The notes below the pieces were generated by a model. The model searched no databases. It worked only from the letters and a program-made list of their open reading frames with translations, and was not told where the DNA came from. From Myxococcaceae bacterium JPH2 (GTDB lineage: Bacteria > Myxococcota > Myxococcia > Myxococcales > Myxococcaceae), in NCBI GenBank assembly GCA_016458225.1, contig JAEMGR010000016.1, positions 124,001 through 188,000 on the forward strand: a stretch of DNA of 64,000 bases, given 5' to 3'. The position numbers were made by a program, and so were the translations under genes. Of this stretch, positions 49,701-52,794 are shown piece by piece. The first letter of the stretch is position 1. Each line of letters starts with the position of its first letter.

Positions 49701-50797
49701 GCGTTGAGGACCGGGCGGAACTGGAGGACGCCCTCGCCGGACAGGTCCGTCAGCGTGAAGGAGCCGTTGCTGCAATCGCGGCTCGAGAGTTGTCCCTTCG
49801 TGTACTTCAGGATGCAGGCGCGGACTTCCTTGGCGACCTCCAGCAGCGCGAGCCGGTCCACGTCGCGGACGACCGGCACCTCGATCCCCTGGCCCGTGTT
49901 CAGGACGAAGCCGATGTTCACGGACTTGTATCGGTGCGGGTGGCCTGCCTCGAAGACGCCGTTGAATGCCGGGTAGCGAGGCAGGAGCTGACCGCACAGG
50001 TGGAGCACCACATCGCTTACGGTCAGTGGGTACTGGTGCAGCTCGGACAGCCGGGTGAGGTTCCGCTGCAGCCTGCGGAAGTCCACGGGGACCACGACCT
50101 CGCTCGGGACGACCGAGGCACTGGTCGAGACCAACGCGCGAACCTCTCGCCGCTTGGACGCGGTGAGCTCGAGCCGTTCGAGGTTCGGGGGAAGGGACGC
50201 AGCGGGCTCCTCGGGTGCGCGCGGCGGGCGTTCAGTCCGCGTGCTGCTCAAGGCCATCGCGCGGACCTCGTGCCGCTTGGACGCAGTGAGCTCGAGCCGT
50301 TCGAGGTTCGGAGGGAGGGAAGCAGCGGGCTCCTCAGGCGCGCGCGGCGGGCGTTGAGTCGGCGCGGGAGTCGCGGCGGTCGAGCGCTGCTGGAGGAGTC
50401 GCTCGACATCCTCCACCGCGATGCGGGCCGTCCCAGGGAAGTCCGCCTCCGACAGCCCATGTTCCTGGATGAGCTTGCGCGCCTTCGCGGTCACCTTGAC
50501 GAACTCGGCGGTCGATGCCGAGACGTCGCGGTGCAGTCCCCGCCGCTCGTCCTCGCTCAACGGAGCATCGCTGACCGTGGCCATGAGCGCGCCGATGGCC
50601 ACTTCGGTGCCAGCCGCGTGCTCGGGGTAGAGGTAGCCGGCCGCGGTCGCGGTGACGTCGAGCGTCGCCTTGGACGTCTCCACCACCGCGATGGGCGTGC
50701 CTTCTTCGACGCGGGTACCGGGAGGAACGGACCACTCGACGATGACGGCGGTGTCGTCGTTGGCGTTGACTCGGGGAACGAAGATCTTCGTCAGCAC
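28775..50797 (-). CDS. Gene C: 2-oxoacid dehydrogenase E2 fused to a multimodular trans-AT polyketide synthase with internal thioesterases
   Basis: A 7340-residue protein. Order: lipoyl-PSBD-E2 catalytic / C-ACP / KS-KR-MT-ACP / KS0-ACP-TE / KS-KR-ACP / KS0-ACP-TE / KS0-ACP-C-TE. No AT domain is present, so the trans-AT must supply malonyl. Only the first and third KS domains keep the HGTGT His; the other three are predicted not to elongate. Only KR and one MT are found as tailoring domains, so hydroxyl groups are expected. GTG start at 50797 overlaps the stop of gene B by seven bases. It is unusual in carrying three thioesterases and a complete E2 subunit. C may act after D and A, with the TE as final release, or it may prime its own chain through E2; both fit the sequence. 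Confidence 0.95.
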   Translation of the reverse strand: MLTKIFVPRVNANDDTAVIVEWSVPPGTRVEEGTPIAVVETSKATLDVTATAAGYLYPEHAAGTEVAIGALMATVSDAPLSEDERRGLHRDVSASTAEFVKVTAKARKLIQEHGLSEADFPGTARIAVEDVERLLQQRSTAATPAPTQRPPRAPEEPAASLPPNLERLELTASKRHEVRAMALSSTRTERPPRAPEEPAASLPPNLERLELTASKRREVRALVSTSASVVPSEVVVPVDFRRLQRNLTRLSELHQYPLTVSDVVLHLCGQLLPRYPAFNGVFEAGHPHRYKSVNIGFVLNTGQGIEVPVVRDVDRLALLEVAKEVRACILKYTKGQLSSRDCSNGSFTLTDLSGEGVLQFRPVLNAMQSAILGIGMHRPSGQANLILAFDHRMADGLLAARFLNELRTALEGSAEPLPIEPPRQSERVLRGRSRAELLQAFKLDQINEDVLKAHLRRKKEVHGVPLSHRQAGFWVLQRMAPATTAYNASIGFTLEHLDIEKFEAACRLLLEEHPFLGSTFAEERGAPVQLTPAEPELAFSYEQAVLDGDAARERLRSVANRPFSLERGPLCRIHVCQSGARSWVLMCVHHALIDGYSTPPLLTSLFEKYARLVRGEVPRLLPPRADHAAFAAWERDLVDGPSGHEHRAFWLAELDGPLPHLELPTHRPRGRKPSVRGATVSRWLEPGRAAAVEQFSRSQNVSKPAIFLSAFATLLHHYTGLDDIIIGVPGRGRPPEFTDAIGCFMNMLPLRVRGIAARSFLGTSQRARSALLDGLYHGDYPFQAIVRELAKRQPLATPPVFQVACVYQDLPFARLEQELGIQLLDDLVQEGQYELSLEIVEKAGRYRLHLKYDAELFDATTLEQVMEDLLQLLDASLADPTRIPADGERRRFPIREPLAAPATVASPVQSASTPEQVGAVEAALLEIWRDVLRTSEIRTTDRFAEVGGSSALAVVVADRIATRFGCEVDVTTLFKCPTIAALTAHVLANAPASAPVAPVSRGQTPPARDDAGRATDKDERLAIIGMSCNLPGANNPREFWENLRHGRESATWFSPDALRAAGVSEATIQDPHYVPVQYSLRGKEHFDAGFFRIPAKNATLMDPQGRLLLMHAWKAIEDAGYVPEEIPDTAVYVATTNALYLSPVISAAEQRSNSEGLVSFMYAQAGTIPTTISYHLGLQGPSVFVGTNCSSSLVALHSAAQALRAGDARLALVGAASISSLRSSDIGYVFQEGMNFASDGHCRAFDANADGMVPGEGVGVVLLKRASDALADGDRIYAFVRATGINNDGAEKMGYHAPSVSGQSRLVEQVLARSGVTADTVTYVEAHGTGTKLGDPVEIKALTEAYRRDTDKTQYCGIGSVKPNIGHLDAAAGLAGLIKLSLCLSKAEIPPSIHYERPNPAIDFARTPFFVVTDHRPWPASPGPRRAAINSLGIGGTNAHAILEEHREVRGPSPTDTGPIPFPLSARTDERLRAYASELAAFLSGPDGSSLSPTDVAFTLQRGRKAMERRLVIFASDLVALRAALGEFARDGKGGAGCYVASTDAEGSRGWPELAQRWINGGAVDWSALPGSTKGRRVSLPTYPFEEKRYWVSEERSAAPVPPPRSDDAGETRVLAPRWCPIDLLPAPREETSGEVLVVGGTREQADALRRHHSGLRHLPSPEEALGSAGFPAHVVWITDAPRINDVTAEHTIARCHEILRGVFRFVRACLAARVASRPIHWTFVTTLGQAVSSGDEVDPCHAALHGLVGSLAKEHPEWRVRLLDVEPGFDFTTRAWMELPWSARGDALALRAGRWHELKLARVDGLERGGPPYKHGGVYVIVGGAGGIGELWSRWMIERYRAQLVWIGRREEDTELRARLDSLGRLGARPVYIRADATDRGQLEAAHRQIKSRFSEIHGVVHSAVGVFDQRISEVDEGRFQEILSVKVDVSVRLAQVFGSEKLDFALFFSSIAAFEKAGGLAGYAAGSCFKDAFAERLAAQWPCPVKVVDWGYWSVGTGAALAPQAKQRLVQGGIAPLEVEPGMGALQDLIAGPFNRLVVVRTNRTDALDGILAPGRLTVLPGPSVLPGVPQPSAADLKAHEQFAREFEGSLAANAELMQRLGELLGAILHEPGLRSRVSQLSPMYRRWYETALELVPSGPDTAPLAERWDRWDRSVEGVRTHPELPARAQLADACLRALPDILLGRRSATSVMFPNASMALVEGIYKHNRGADHYNAALADVVATYLARRLEVDPSTPLRIIEVGAGTGGTSEAILKRLEPMARHVGEYAYTDVSKAFLFHAERTYQPRYPYLRPRLFDITQAASTQSIELGTYDVLVAANVIHATPDIRATLRNLKTVLRNGGLVALNEISDRNLFAHITFGLLEGWWNAVDAPLRMPGSPGLTPDGWRQALAAEHFAGVTFPASPIHGLGQQLVIAQSDGVVQHGEVLTSAPKKTAPTPAPAAAAQGMRATATRYLRQLFADVLKVSIDEIAPSAGFDEQGLDSIIFSQINSRLAADFPGTSTNLFFEHRTIESLVEHLLTEHGDKAAERFSPSASSSTPVAPMAPAPMAPAPRPSVVASADDPIAIIGLSCRFPQADSIEAYWSHLEAGRACFQDVPAERWSLADFYEPDPERAVALARSYCRRGGFIDGFADFDPLFFNISPLDVRDMDPQERWVLTCCWEALEDAGYSPRTLRRHQGTTGVFVGVTKAGFNLHTHRGSTFANSRMPVTSFSSMANRVSYHLDLNGPSMAIDTMCSSSLTALHQACESLRRGSCQVAIVGTANLYLHPRTFTDLCLGRMLTPGDTIECFSATGRGFLPGEGAAAVVLKPLSAAMADGDRIEAVIRGTAVNHGGRTNGYTVPSLASQRDLLSEAIRRSGARSNEIQYVESAANGSALADANEFHALRAALGERRESSCLVGTVKPNIGHLEAASGLSQLFKVVMQLRHRKLAPTRLGPGGLNPALDWNSAGLELVTASRPWPAPSSGPRRAVVMSVGAGGSNAAVVVEEHVSSSPPASLETAGAHLVPLSARTTEQLRKIAERLASHLATTDVPMDAVAYTLATGRQPLRVRRAFVAQDRASAVRMLTLIAAGEEVPGLSSGDSKGHAETSQAELDAAVERRDLPALAQWWVQGHDTFDWARLYPHPRRCRLPAYPFEQRRFWYEPLPADAEASPGSSSRGPTQRVPDEVRASIVSELKSVLLLDGEVEIDAESTFQELGLDSLGVVKFMQALAQRLGLSLPETLVFDYPTLGALAGYIAERTTAVKRSAAPPAPARTPFEHHVAQVIGGHPEVVPLQLEGEGEILFCIHPMSGDVGLYQKIADASERRFRVLGIKARGWLANDEPLRSIEAMAAHYAGAIAAVQPEGPIHLFGASMGGTVAYEIVRALQSRGRRVGALFLAESPVVEDPEGAALWDSDARQNLIMNANFLMITLLHMDPEFRRRKAAGQLRWADLEIRADRVAEVPLEQLARHLVELVRHTGVRKEAEGLAATLRSMADIHLANLKALNRYRASPLSGADGLVAVLLRTQSAHACSPDVYNPDYLLSVQRARGSMAPFFQAWGRVLPGFETHLVPGANHFDLMNTEAASRAIANRIADHMLRAPAPRTVASTPDDLEGIAIIGMSGRFPDADDVSQFWRNIRDGLGSVRAAPSDRGWNIEDYYDPRPQTPRKTYARKGGFLSDVQSFDPLFFNLTPRDAALLDPSVRIFLQESWRAIEDAGYSAPASAGQPWGVFACAKGDYAYRIGQGDPTYMAPTDATAAGLLSYFLDLVGPSLTVDTACSSTLAAVAMACDSLSQGQCSVAIAGGGGIYTTPNMLISSSQSLLYSPDDTCYTFDERANGTVMGEAVASVVLKPLRQAMADGDRIHGVIRGWGINQDGKTHGFAAPSAKSQSQLQEQVYRRFRIHPETISLVEAHGTGTKLGDPIEVRALTQSFRQFTQARGYCALGSVKTNIGHAFFGAGVVALIKVLGALRHRQLPPTLNFETLNSQIELADSPFYVNTALRSWEVPAGTPRRAAINAFGATGTNVHLVVDEWPETSPAGRPERATEPLPIVLSAKTPESLQAAVQNLRSFLTEGREEASPRPRLEDVAFSLAGRTHLSERLAFMARDLSELERILGALTAGDVPQGCHRGRAKGSRPNRSPSASGGAGVEIAQAYVAGETIDWTQVFRGRSPTRIRLPTYAFAKERCWVDMPVSPASRTAEPSPRAETMCFERSWVPAGSSSTPGDVEQHALLCDFPGDFDVAAGASGPRLHVSRLSSSAVNPAEHFRDLAAQGLTQTQALLAGPREQPVLVQLVIRATPESELTAGVGALLQTAAQEDPRFRAQIVRVPSEASPAEVRAKLVEARAYATTQIRWRAGRAEGADWAPAKVAPPSVGTPFKEGGVYLITGGAGGIGRLVAQAVARSTRKVTLLLAGRSQPGPELQHILDGLSAPGVTLRYERCDVSHPGDVRRLVQLATQEHGGLHGVFHCAGVTRDSLVRNKRREDLDSVFAAKVSGVVALDEATRDLDLDFFILFSSGAGALGNVGQADYAMANAFLDGFAELRNQRVASGARAGHTLSVGWPLWKDGGMKLDASHEARLRSELGVVAMPAAEGIHALVELLRARVTYACVVHGYRAVVEARLATGMKTAPAPIAERESAPASATREKDLRGRVLDRVRSLVADVIQLDPARLDTEEPLDGYGIDSIVIGEIMNRLAAAFGGLPRTLFYEHQSLTAIAAHLASTRAEECITWTGGGIAEQVQERPAAPVRAPARARDDIAIIGVSARFPGGATPDELWRTLVDGACHIQTVPPERWSLDGFYEPSRDRALRTVKSYLKHGAFLEDFSSFDPLFFGISPSSARDIDPHERLMLMCCWHALEDSGYSRSTLRRKHAGNVGVFVGVTKSGFALHTHLTDDLESARLPLTSFGSFANRVSYSLDLQGPSLAVDTMCSSSLTALHEACEHIRRGDCEVAFAGAVNLYLHPRNFIDLCQMRMASGDGQVRCFSKDGDGFVPGEGVAAILLKPLEQALADGDSIRGVITGSALNHGGLTHGYSVPSLARQREVIDRALSRAGCAASEIDYVESAANGSSLGDALEVEALSQLFGHAGAQKPFLGSVKPNLGHLEAASGFSQLCKVLLQFEKGCIAPTLFNPEQLDPKLATKDAPLRLVDRPAPWKTSTSRPRTALITSFGAGGAYAAAVVREPPAAPAPDRAPRSELIVLSARTEEQLTQVMERLHDRLSRRDEALDAVAWTLQQGRDPLRYRAARVVDSTASLVSALASHLTGTPTFRIRDAQSAERRLDANLDTALAERDLETIAALWLEGADKIPWERLHPPSVRRCQLPGYPFDRRSFWYGEAKVEPRGAQPRREDASAPAVPAAPTAPVLPGADAMRRHLLAEIRSILMLRPEDPLDSRSTFLELGLDSITALRFMRRLSDSLGRDLRETLVFEHPTVEDLTRHLLAERALPASAREPAAPQPSGPRERLAEVIAEHPELVPLQLEGNGPLLFCIHPMSGDVGLYEKLAEASRNRFRMLGLRARGFLTDRGTLDSIPEIATYYVEIATKADPVGPYHLFGSSMGGTVAYEMARQLQERGKQVERLILVESPLVENNADGLLWDSDERHNWVMNANFLMISMLHFDPEFRRAKEEGRIRWSEIALTHDEVAGLDGLELVRQLVARIEQRGVKTGAEILRGRLVSMARTHLANLRALRRYRATPRSWAKPVQSLLVRTRSAAATSGHVYNPDYLVKVQQAKGSMEPFLAGWTRLLPGMRTAIVEGDNHFDLLGTRHVVQSVADQIASELGAGARTETPHVQPSRRPTDADARIAVIGMSARFPGAANIDDFWRLLERGECAVGEFPTNRGWDLDRLFGAEPGSYVRRGGFLQDIAGFDPGFFRITPKEAELLDPTERLFLQESWNAIEDAGVDPTAIGGQRWGVFCGAGGDYGLRLRELTGIAPQVTSSSIPGRVAYTLDLTGPVLALDAGCASSLVAVSHACEQLASGSCDVALAGGALVYSTPNLIVTACQARLFSPDGKSRVFDAGANGMVPGEAVAVLVLKPLRQALEDGDRVYGVIDGWGSNHNGKTNGMASPNGAAQRALYAGISERFGIDPSTVDLVEANANGSPVGDVIEVQSLNEAFAPLMKAGRECVLGSVEGNIGHAFQASGMGHLVKVLLSLHHQAIPPTVGMSAPHPSLRLAEGPFKVTTELRPWLPSPERPRRAAISSFGATGANAHLVLSEAPATATTTAPTLPALITLSAHAEEGVRRRSQDLLDWTRRQRGSIDLGRLSGTLLSRRGHFAHRAAFVCADAETLARRLADLAEGRPAEHLFRGHETAPASPALVRLGELTQPSLASGSSSREEDLLVLADLYCRGVMPKRGAVVAVPPLSLPGYPFAREAHWYGGEVRREPAQSRPRPPPPTRPLQDTLTALVSELTGYPPDSIDADLPLSAMGFDSLLSMRLQALIQERLRAELAPDVLMRAKTIRGLAEHLRAMELPVARTIAPGASPTLPSWLEERLAPAAPALQGMALPWLQPRDGAVEDMLASEIAEFLRGGSALARSDSQVFAVGPRAAGLASRLEGSPGLSIALPSRAIIAPASREQRRSLYHSEVLGRYALNLQHAFLVSGRPLDFELLERAFTQAASHHDILRTRYLRAGKDWVQVVSPEATLRPRRAPTETLEGFYRFLLERRSRLLDVSEGPPLELWVMERSPDFVVGVVAHHATADAFTAPLLLDEVLGDYDALLAGRALPERGPTEQYWQYALRQHDSGLDRSELDLAFWRRLLPGAGAAMRLPYAADAAELSPDELELGDGHLLELPASLGETIDAFSAAHGLSLTQIFAGALGLVLTEGLGNERAVLRLFNNQRDRAPLFRALGEFSNVLLLPIDPPTEGSTLEYLFGVRARLMDGLRHARVDLEALLPLAGIDGLRGYYQSPGDVVLDSADVDSGTKGAKSPGVRSLFVDALRAHEQHLAQGQALATWFIQVLRVDGRIHLFSVFRKRLFEPTRMRSVAELLVAIAGALCAPDHRSVGDLLQDFAEPLRVLRDQAARPPSARGRFPELVRLNERSEGRPVFWIHAGLGGVELYRGLAASIDRPFYGIQARGWMTDRAPLRGIEAMASYYVHVLTSVQPHGPYDLGGYSLGGMLAYEVVRQLQAMGEEVRSLVMLDTFDAETFQRLEFSERTAILQAANLALHASAGNRAAPLEECLVHRDALDAGLEPSAFLTRITELAKQRGMIQSPTQLRLLIQQMLKVQSTFEAGRYAMPPLPSAGTVRGYYVRNRSGRFYGDLSPYYLWRDEEASIDGRDSWTAWRERLPGLGLADVDAANHMTLLAQAEPHEVIRRLCAELYRTDIAVERLNRGP
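28778..33442 (-). other. Gene C terminal module: KS0-ACP-C-TE
   Basis: KS about 5790-6210 has Cys 5960 in DAGCASS, but HGTGT reads NANGS (Asn 6095), so it is non-elongating. The ACP Ser is 6431. A condensation-like domain (about 6570-7000) has HHATADA (H6697, H6698, D6702), with Ala for the usual Gly. The final TE (about 7011-7340) has the standard triad S7118 (GYSLGG), D7145 and H7306. The C domain could acylate the chain or join it to a second molecule before TE release. The TE is the most likely release point of the whole pathway. Confidence 0.85.
28793..28798 (-). promoter_or_regulatory. Ribosome-binding site of gene D inside gene C
   Basis: GAGAGG lies seven bases before the GTG start at 28785 and inside the last codons of gene C. 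It supports the GTG start and translational coupling of the two giant proteins, which would keep their levels matched. Confidence 0.7.
33443..36577 (-). other. Gene C: KS0-ACP-TE module, second copy
   Basis: Near-duplicate in layout of the module at 39998-43132. KS about 4745-5180 has Cys 4924 in DTMCSSS and Ala 5059 in place of the HGTGT His. The ACP Ser is 5399. TE about 5470-5780 has Ser 5552 in GSSMGG, Glu 5579 at the acid position and His 5756 in GDNHFDL. The two TEs share long identical stretches such as FCIHPMSGDVGLY and WDSD, so they come from one duplication. Confidence 0.85.
36578..39997 (-). other. Gene C: KS-KR-ACP module
   Basis: KS about 3605-4030 with Cys 3768 and intact EAHGTGT and NIGH. 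KR is about 4370-4600, with TGGAGGIG and GQADYAMANAF. The ACP Ser is 4678 in YGIDSI. It should add one beta-hydroxy ketide with malonyl supplied in trans. It separates the two KS0-ACP-TE copies. Confidence 0.88.
39998..43132 (-). other. Gene C: KS0-ACP-TE module, first copy
   Basis: KS about 2560-2990 has Cys 2741 in DTMCSSS, but HGTGT reads AANGS (Ala 2876 at the His position), so it should transfer chains without elongating. The ACP Ser is 3208. A thioesterase follows at about 3275-3600, with Ser 3361 in GASMGG and His 3565 in GANHFDL. At the triad acid position, 27 residues after Ser, there is Glu 3388 instead of Asp. An internal TE within a line is rare. It may hydrolyse, transfer or cyclise an intermediate, or be inactive. 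Confidence 0.85.
43133..47797 (-). other. Gene C first KS module: KS-KR-MT-ACP
   Basis: KS about 1005-1440 with Cys 1189 in the unusual GTNCSSSL context and intact EAHGTGT and NIGH. This KS is unlike the others in the window and follows a PCP-like carrier, as in NRPS-to-PKS junctions. KR is about 1815-2025 with GGAGGIG. The C-methyltransferase is about 2100-2400, with EVGAGTGG near 2251. The ACP Ser is 2488. The expected product is an alpha-methyl beta-hydroxy unit, as there is no DH. Confidence 0.88.
47798..49417 (-). other. Gene C condensation (C) domain and PCP-like carrier
   Basis: The C domain spans residues about 467-900 and begins with PLSHRQAGFW. It has an intact HHALIDG motif (H589, H590, D594) and a later GRGRPPEFTDAIGCFMN segment. 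A carrier follows with Ser 950 in GGSS, the pattern of peptidyl carrier proteins. There is no adenylation domain, so the C domain must join groups already on carriers or on the lipoyl arm. Placed between E2 and the first KS, it is the likely receiver of the E1/E2-derived acyl group. Ester, thioester or amide formation are all possible. Confidence 0.85.
49418..50797 (-). other. Gene C E2 region: lipoyl, subunit-binding and acyltransferase domains
   Basis: Residues 1-80 are a lipoyl domain with the attachment Lys at 43 in VVETSKATLDV. Residues about 108-145 resemble the peripheral subunit-binding domain (VTAKARKLIQEHGL), which normally holds E1 or E3. Residues about 215-455 are the E2 catalytic core with the active-site DHRMADG (H391, D395). 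All three parts of a normal dihydrolipoamide acyltransferase are therefore present and look functional. In ordinary complexes E2 takes an acyl group made by E1 and gives it to CoA; here the next domain is a condensation domain and an ACP. The PSBD-core linker holds a tandem repeat (separate entry). No E3 gene is in the window. Confidence 0.9.
50142..50356 (-). repeat. Tandem duplication in the E2 linker of gene C
   Basis: Two about 92-bp near-identical copies (50142-50233 and 50265-50356) with a 123-bp period, which keeps the frame. They encode the same Pro/Glu-rich stretch twice, containing RPPRAPEEPAAS and LPPNLERLELTASKR, between the subunit-binding and catalytic domains. It lengthens the flexible linker by 41 residues. 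Confidence 0.9.
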
Positions 50798-52794
50798 GAG
50801 AACACGTCCAGGCAGAGTGCGTGCAGCTCATCGGCACTGGGCAGCACCTGCTCCTCAAGCGGTTTCGAACAGGGGATGGCCATCGGTCTCGCCGCGAGCC
50901 TGCGGACCGCGAGGGGTGTGCGCTGCGTCCACCGCGCGCTCACCATGGCGATCACTTCGGCGCCCAGGTCGTGACCTGAAGAACCTTCCTCGACGACCAC
51001 GAGCCGTCCGGTTTGGCGCGCGGAGCTGAGAATCGGCTCCGGGTGCAGCGGAGAGGCCTGAAGGACGAGGATGACCTCGACAGCGATCTCCTCCTCTTCG
51101 AAGAGCCGGGTCGCGACCTCCTCGGCCAGATCGCTCGTCTGGCCGAAGGCCACGAGCGTGATGTCGGGAGGACCGGCTGGGCGCAGCACCGTCGCCGGAT
51201 AGGATTCAGTGGTCTCCAGGAGCGAGTGATGCAGGGGCGCGCTCCGGTCACCTCGCCGCGTGTACAGCAGCTTGTTCTCGATGACGATCGCGGGCGTGGT
51301 CGACCGGGTCAGCAGGGTGTCGTAGAAGGCGCCCACTCGCGTCCGGCCGTGGAGGATGAAGAGCTCCGTGCCGGGGATCCCCGCGAGGTGCTTCTCCAGG
51401 GACTGGCTGTGGGTGGGGCCGTAGCCCCGCCGGCCACCCATGGGCGCCCGCAAGACGACGCGCATGCTCCGGTCGTCTCCGTACATCAGCTTGAACTTGG
51501 CCGCGTGGTTGAGGATCTGGTCGAAGGTCAGGGTGATGAAATCGCCGAACATGATCTCGGCGACGACCGGAGTCCCCATGAGAGCGAGGCCATTGGAGAG
51601 GCCCGCGATCGCGGCCTCGCTGATCGGCGTGGTGAGGACGCGACCCGGAAACCGATCCGATAGGCCACTGCAAACCTTGAACGCGCCACCGTAGGGCGAG
51701 TGGATGTCTTCGCCCATCACCACGCCGCGCGGCTCGCGTTCCAGGAAGCGCGACAGCGCCTGGTTGATGGCCTGTGCTTGAGGGAGTGCCTCGAAGGACA
51801 CCGGAGCGGTGGAGACCACCCCGGGCGCGGCCGCAGGCAGCGTGAGCGTGCTGACCGGCTCATCGAGAAGCGCGGTGGCGATGGCCAAGGTTTCGGCCTC
51901 AATGGCATCCATCCGCGACCGGACGCGCTCGTCCCGTGCATGTGCCCGCACGAAAAGAGTCAGCGGATCAATGTCCCGGTACGCCGAGATCTCCGAGGGC
52001 TCTCGGTCGTCGTCGCCCTTGGAGTGCGCCTCCAGTCGATACAGGCGAATCCGCAGCATCACCGCTCGCGATTCACGACGGACGCGCGCCACGGCCTCCC
52101 GCACGGTGTCGTCGAGATGCGCGAGGTCCCAGATGGAGGCCTCGAGATAAGGGATGCCGAAGGCCTCGGCGCGAGCTGAGTAGCTCCCCGCGAGTGTTTG
52201 GTGTGACGCGGTGGATTGGGCGTAGCCGTTGTCCTCAACGACAAACAGGACCGGCAGTTCCCACTTGGACGCGAGGTTGAAGGTCTCGTACACGGCGCCT
52301 TCGCCGAAGGTGCCATCACCCAGGTAGACCACGCTCATGGCGCCGTTCGTCGCGAGCCGATGGTGGAGCGCCACGCCCGCGGCGACTGGGACGATTCCCC
52401 CTTGGATGCCATTGGAGAAGAAGCCGTCCGCCGACAGGTGCTGACTCCCTCCCATCCCGCGCGAGACGCCGCTCGCCTTGCCCATCACCTCGGCGATGAG
52501 GCCGCGAATGTCACCCGTCCGAGCGAGGTAATGCCCATGGCACCGGTGGTTCGAGAGCACCACGTCCCGGGCCTCGAGGTACTTGGCCACCATGACCGCG
52601 GAGAATTCCTGGCCGATGCAGGTGTGGACCGTGCCGAAGACCCGTCCTTGCCGGAACAACTCGAGCAACTTCGTCTCGACGGTCCGCAGCATGAACGCCT
52701 GGAGGAACTCCGCCTCAAAGCGCTCGAAGAGGATGGGGAGCGCGTCCACGCTCGTTGTCGCGGGCGGCATGATCGATGGATTCGGGGCTCTCAC
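50791..52794 (-). CDS. Gene B: 2-oxoacid dehydrogenase E1, alpha and beta subunits fused
   Basis: Thiamine-diphosphate enzyme that decarboxylates a 2-oxoacid and loads the acyl group onto a lipoyl arm, here most likely Lys 43 of gene C. Length is 667 residues. The N-terminal half (about 1-320) is E1-alpha with the ThDP motif starting GDG at 159 and ending at N189. The C-terminal half (about 335-667) is E1-beta, with GEDIHSPYGGAF and TPISEAAIAGLSNG. In most bacteria of this type the subunits are separate genes. GTG start at 52794 overlaps the stop of gene A (GTGA); an internal ATG at codon 9 is an alternative. The substrate (pyruvate, branched or aryl 2-oxoacid) cannot be told by eye. Confidence 0.93.
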   Translation of the reverse strand: MRAPNPSIMPPATTSVDALPILFERFEAEFLQAFMLRTVETKLLELFRQGRVFGTVHTCIGQEFSAVMVAKYLEARDVVLSNHRCHGHYLARTGDIRGLIAEVMGKASGVSRGMGGSQHLSADGFFSNGIQGGIVPVAAGVALHHRLATNGAMSVVYLGDGTFGEGAVYETFNLASKWELPVLFVVEDNGYAQSTASHQTLAGSYSARAEAFGIPYLEASIWDLAHLDDTVREAVARVRRESRAVMLRIRLYRLEAHSKGDDDREPSEISAYRDIDPLTLFVRAHARDERVRSRMDAIEAETLAIATALLDEPVSTLTLPAAAPGVVSTAPVSFEALPQAQAINQALSRFLEREPRGVVMGEDIHSPYGGAFKVCSGLSDRFPGRVLTTPISEAAIAGLSNGLALMGTPVVAEIMFGDFITLTFDQILNHAAKFKLMYGDDRSMRVVLRAPMGGRRGYGPTHSQSLEKHLAGIPGTELFILHGRTRVGAFYDTLLTRSTTPAIVIENKLLYTRRGDRSAPLHHSLLETTESYPATVLRPAGPPDITLVAFGQTSDLAEEVATRLFEEEEIAVEVILVLQASPLHPEPILSSARQTGRLVVVEEGSSGHDLGAEVIAMVSARWTQRTPLAVRRLAARPMAIPCSKPLEEQVLPSADELHALCLDVFSC

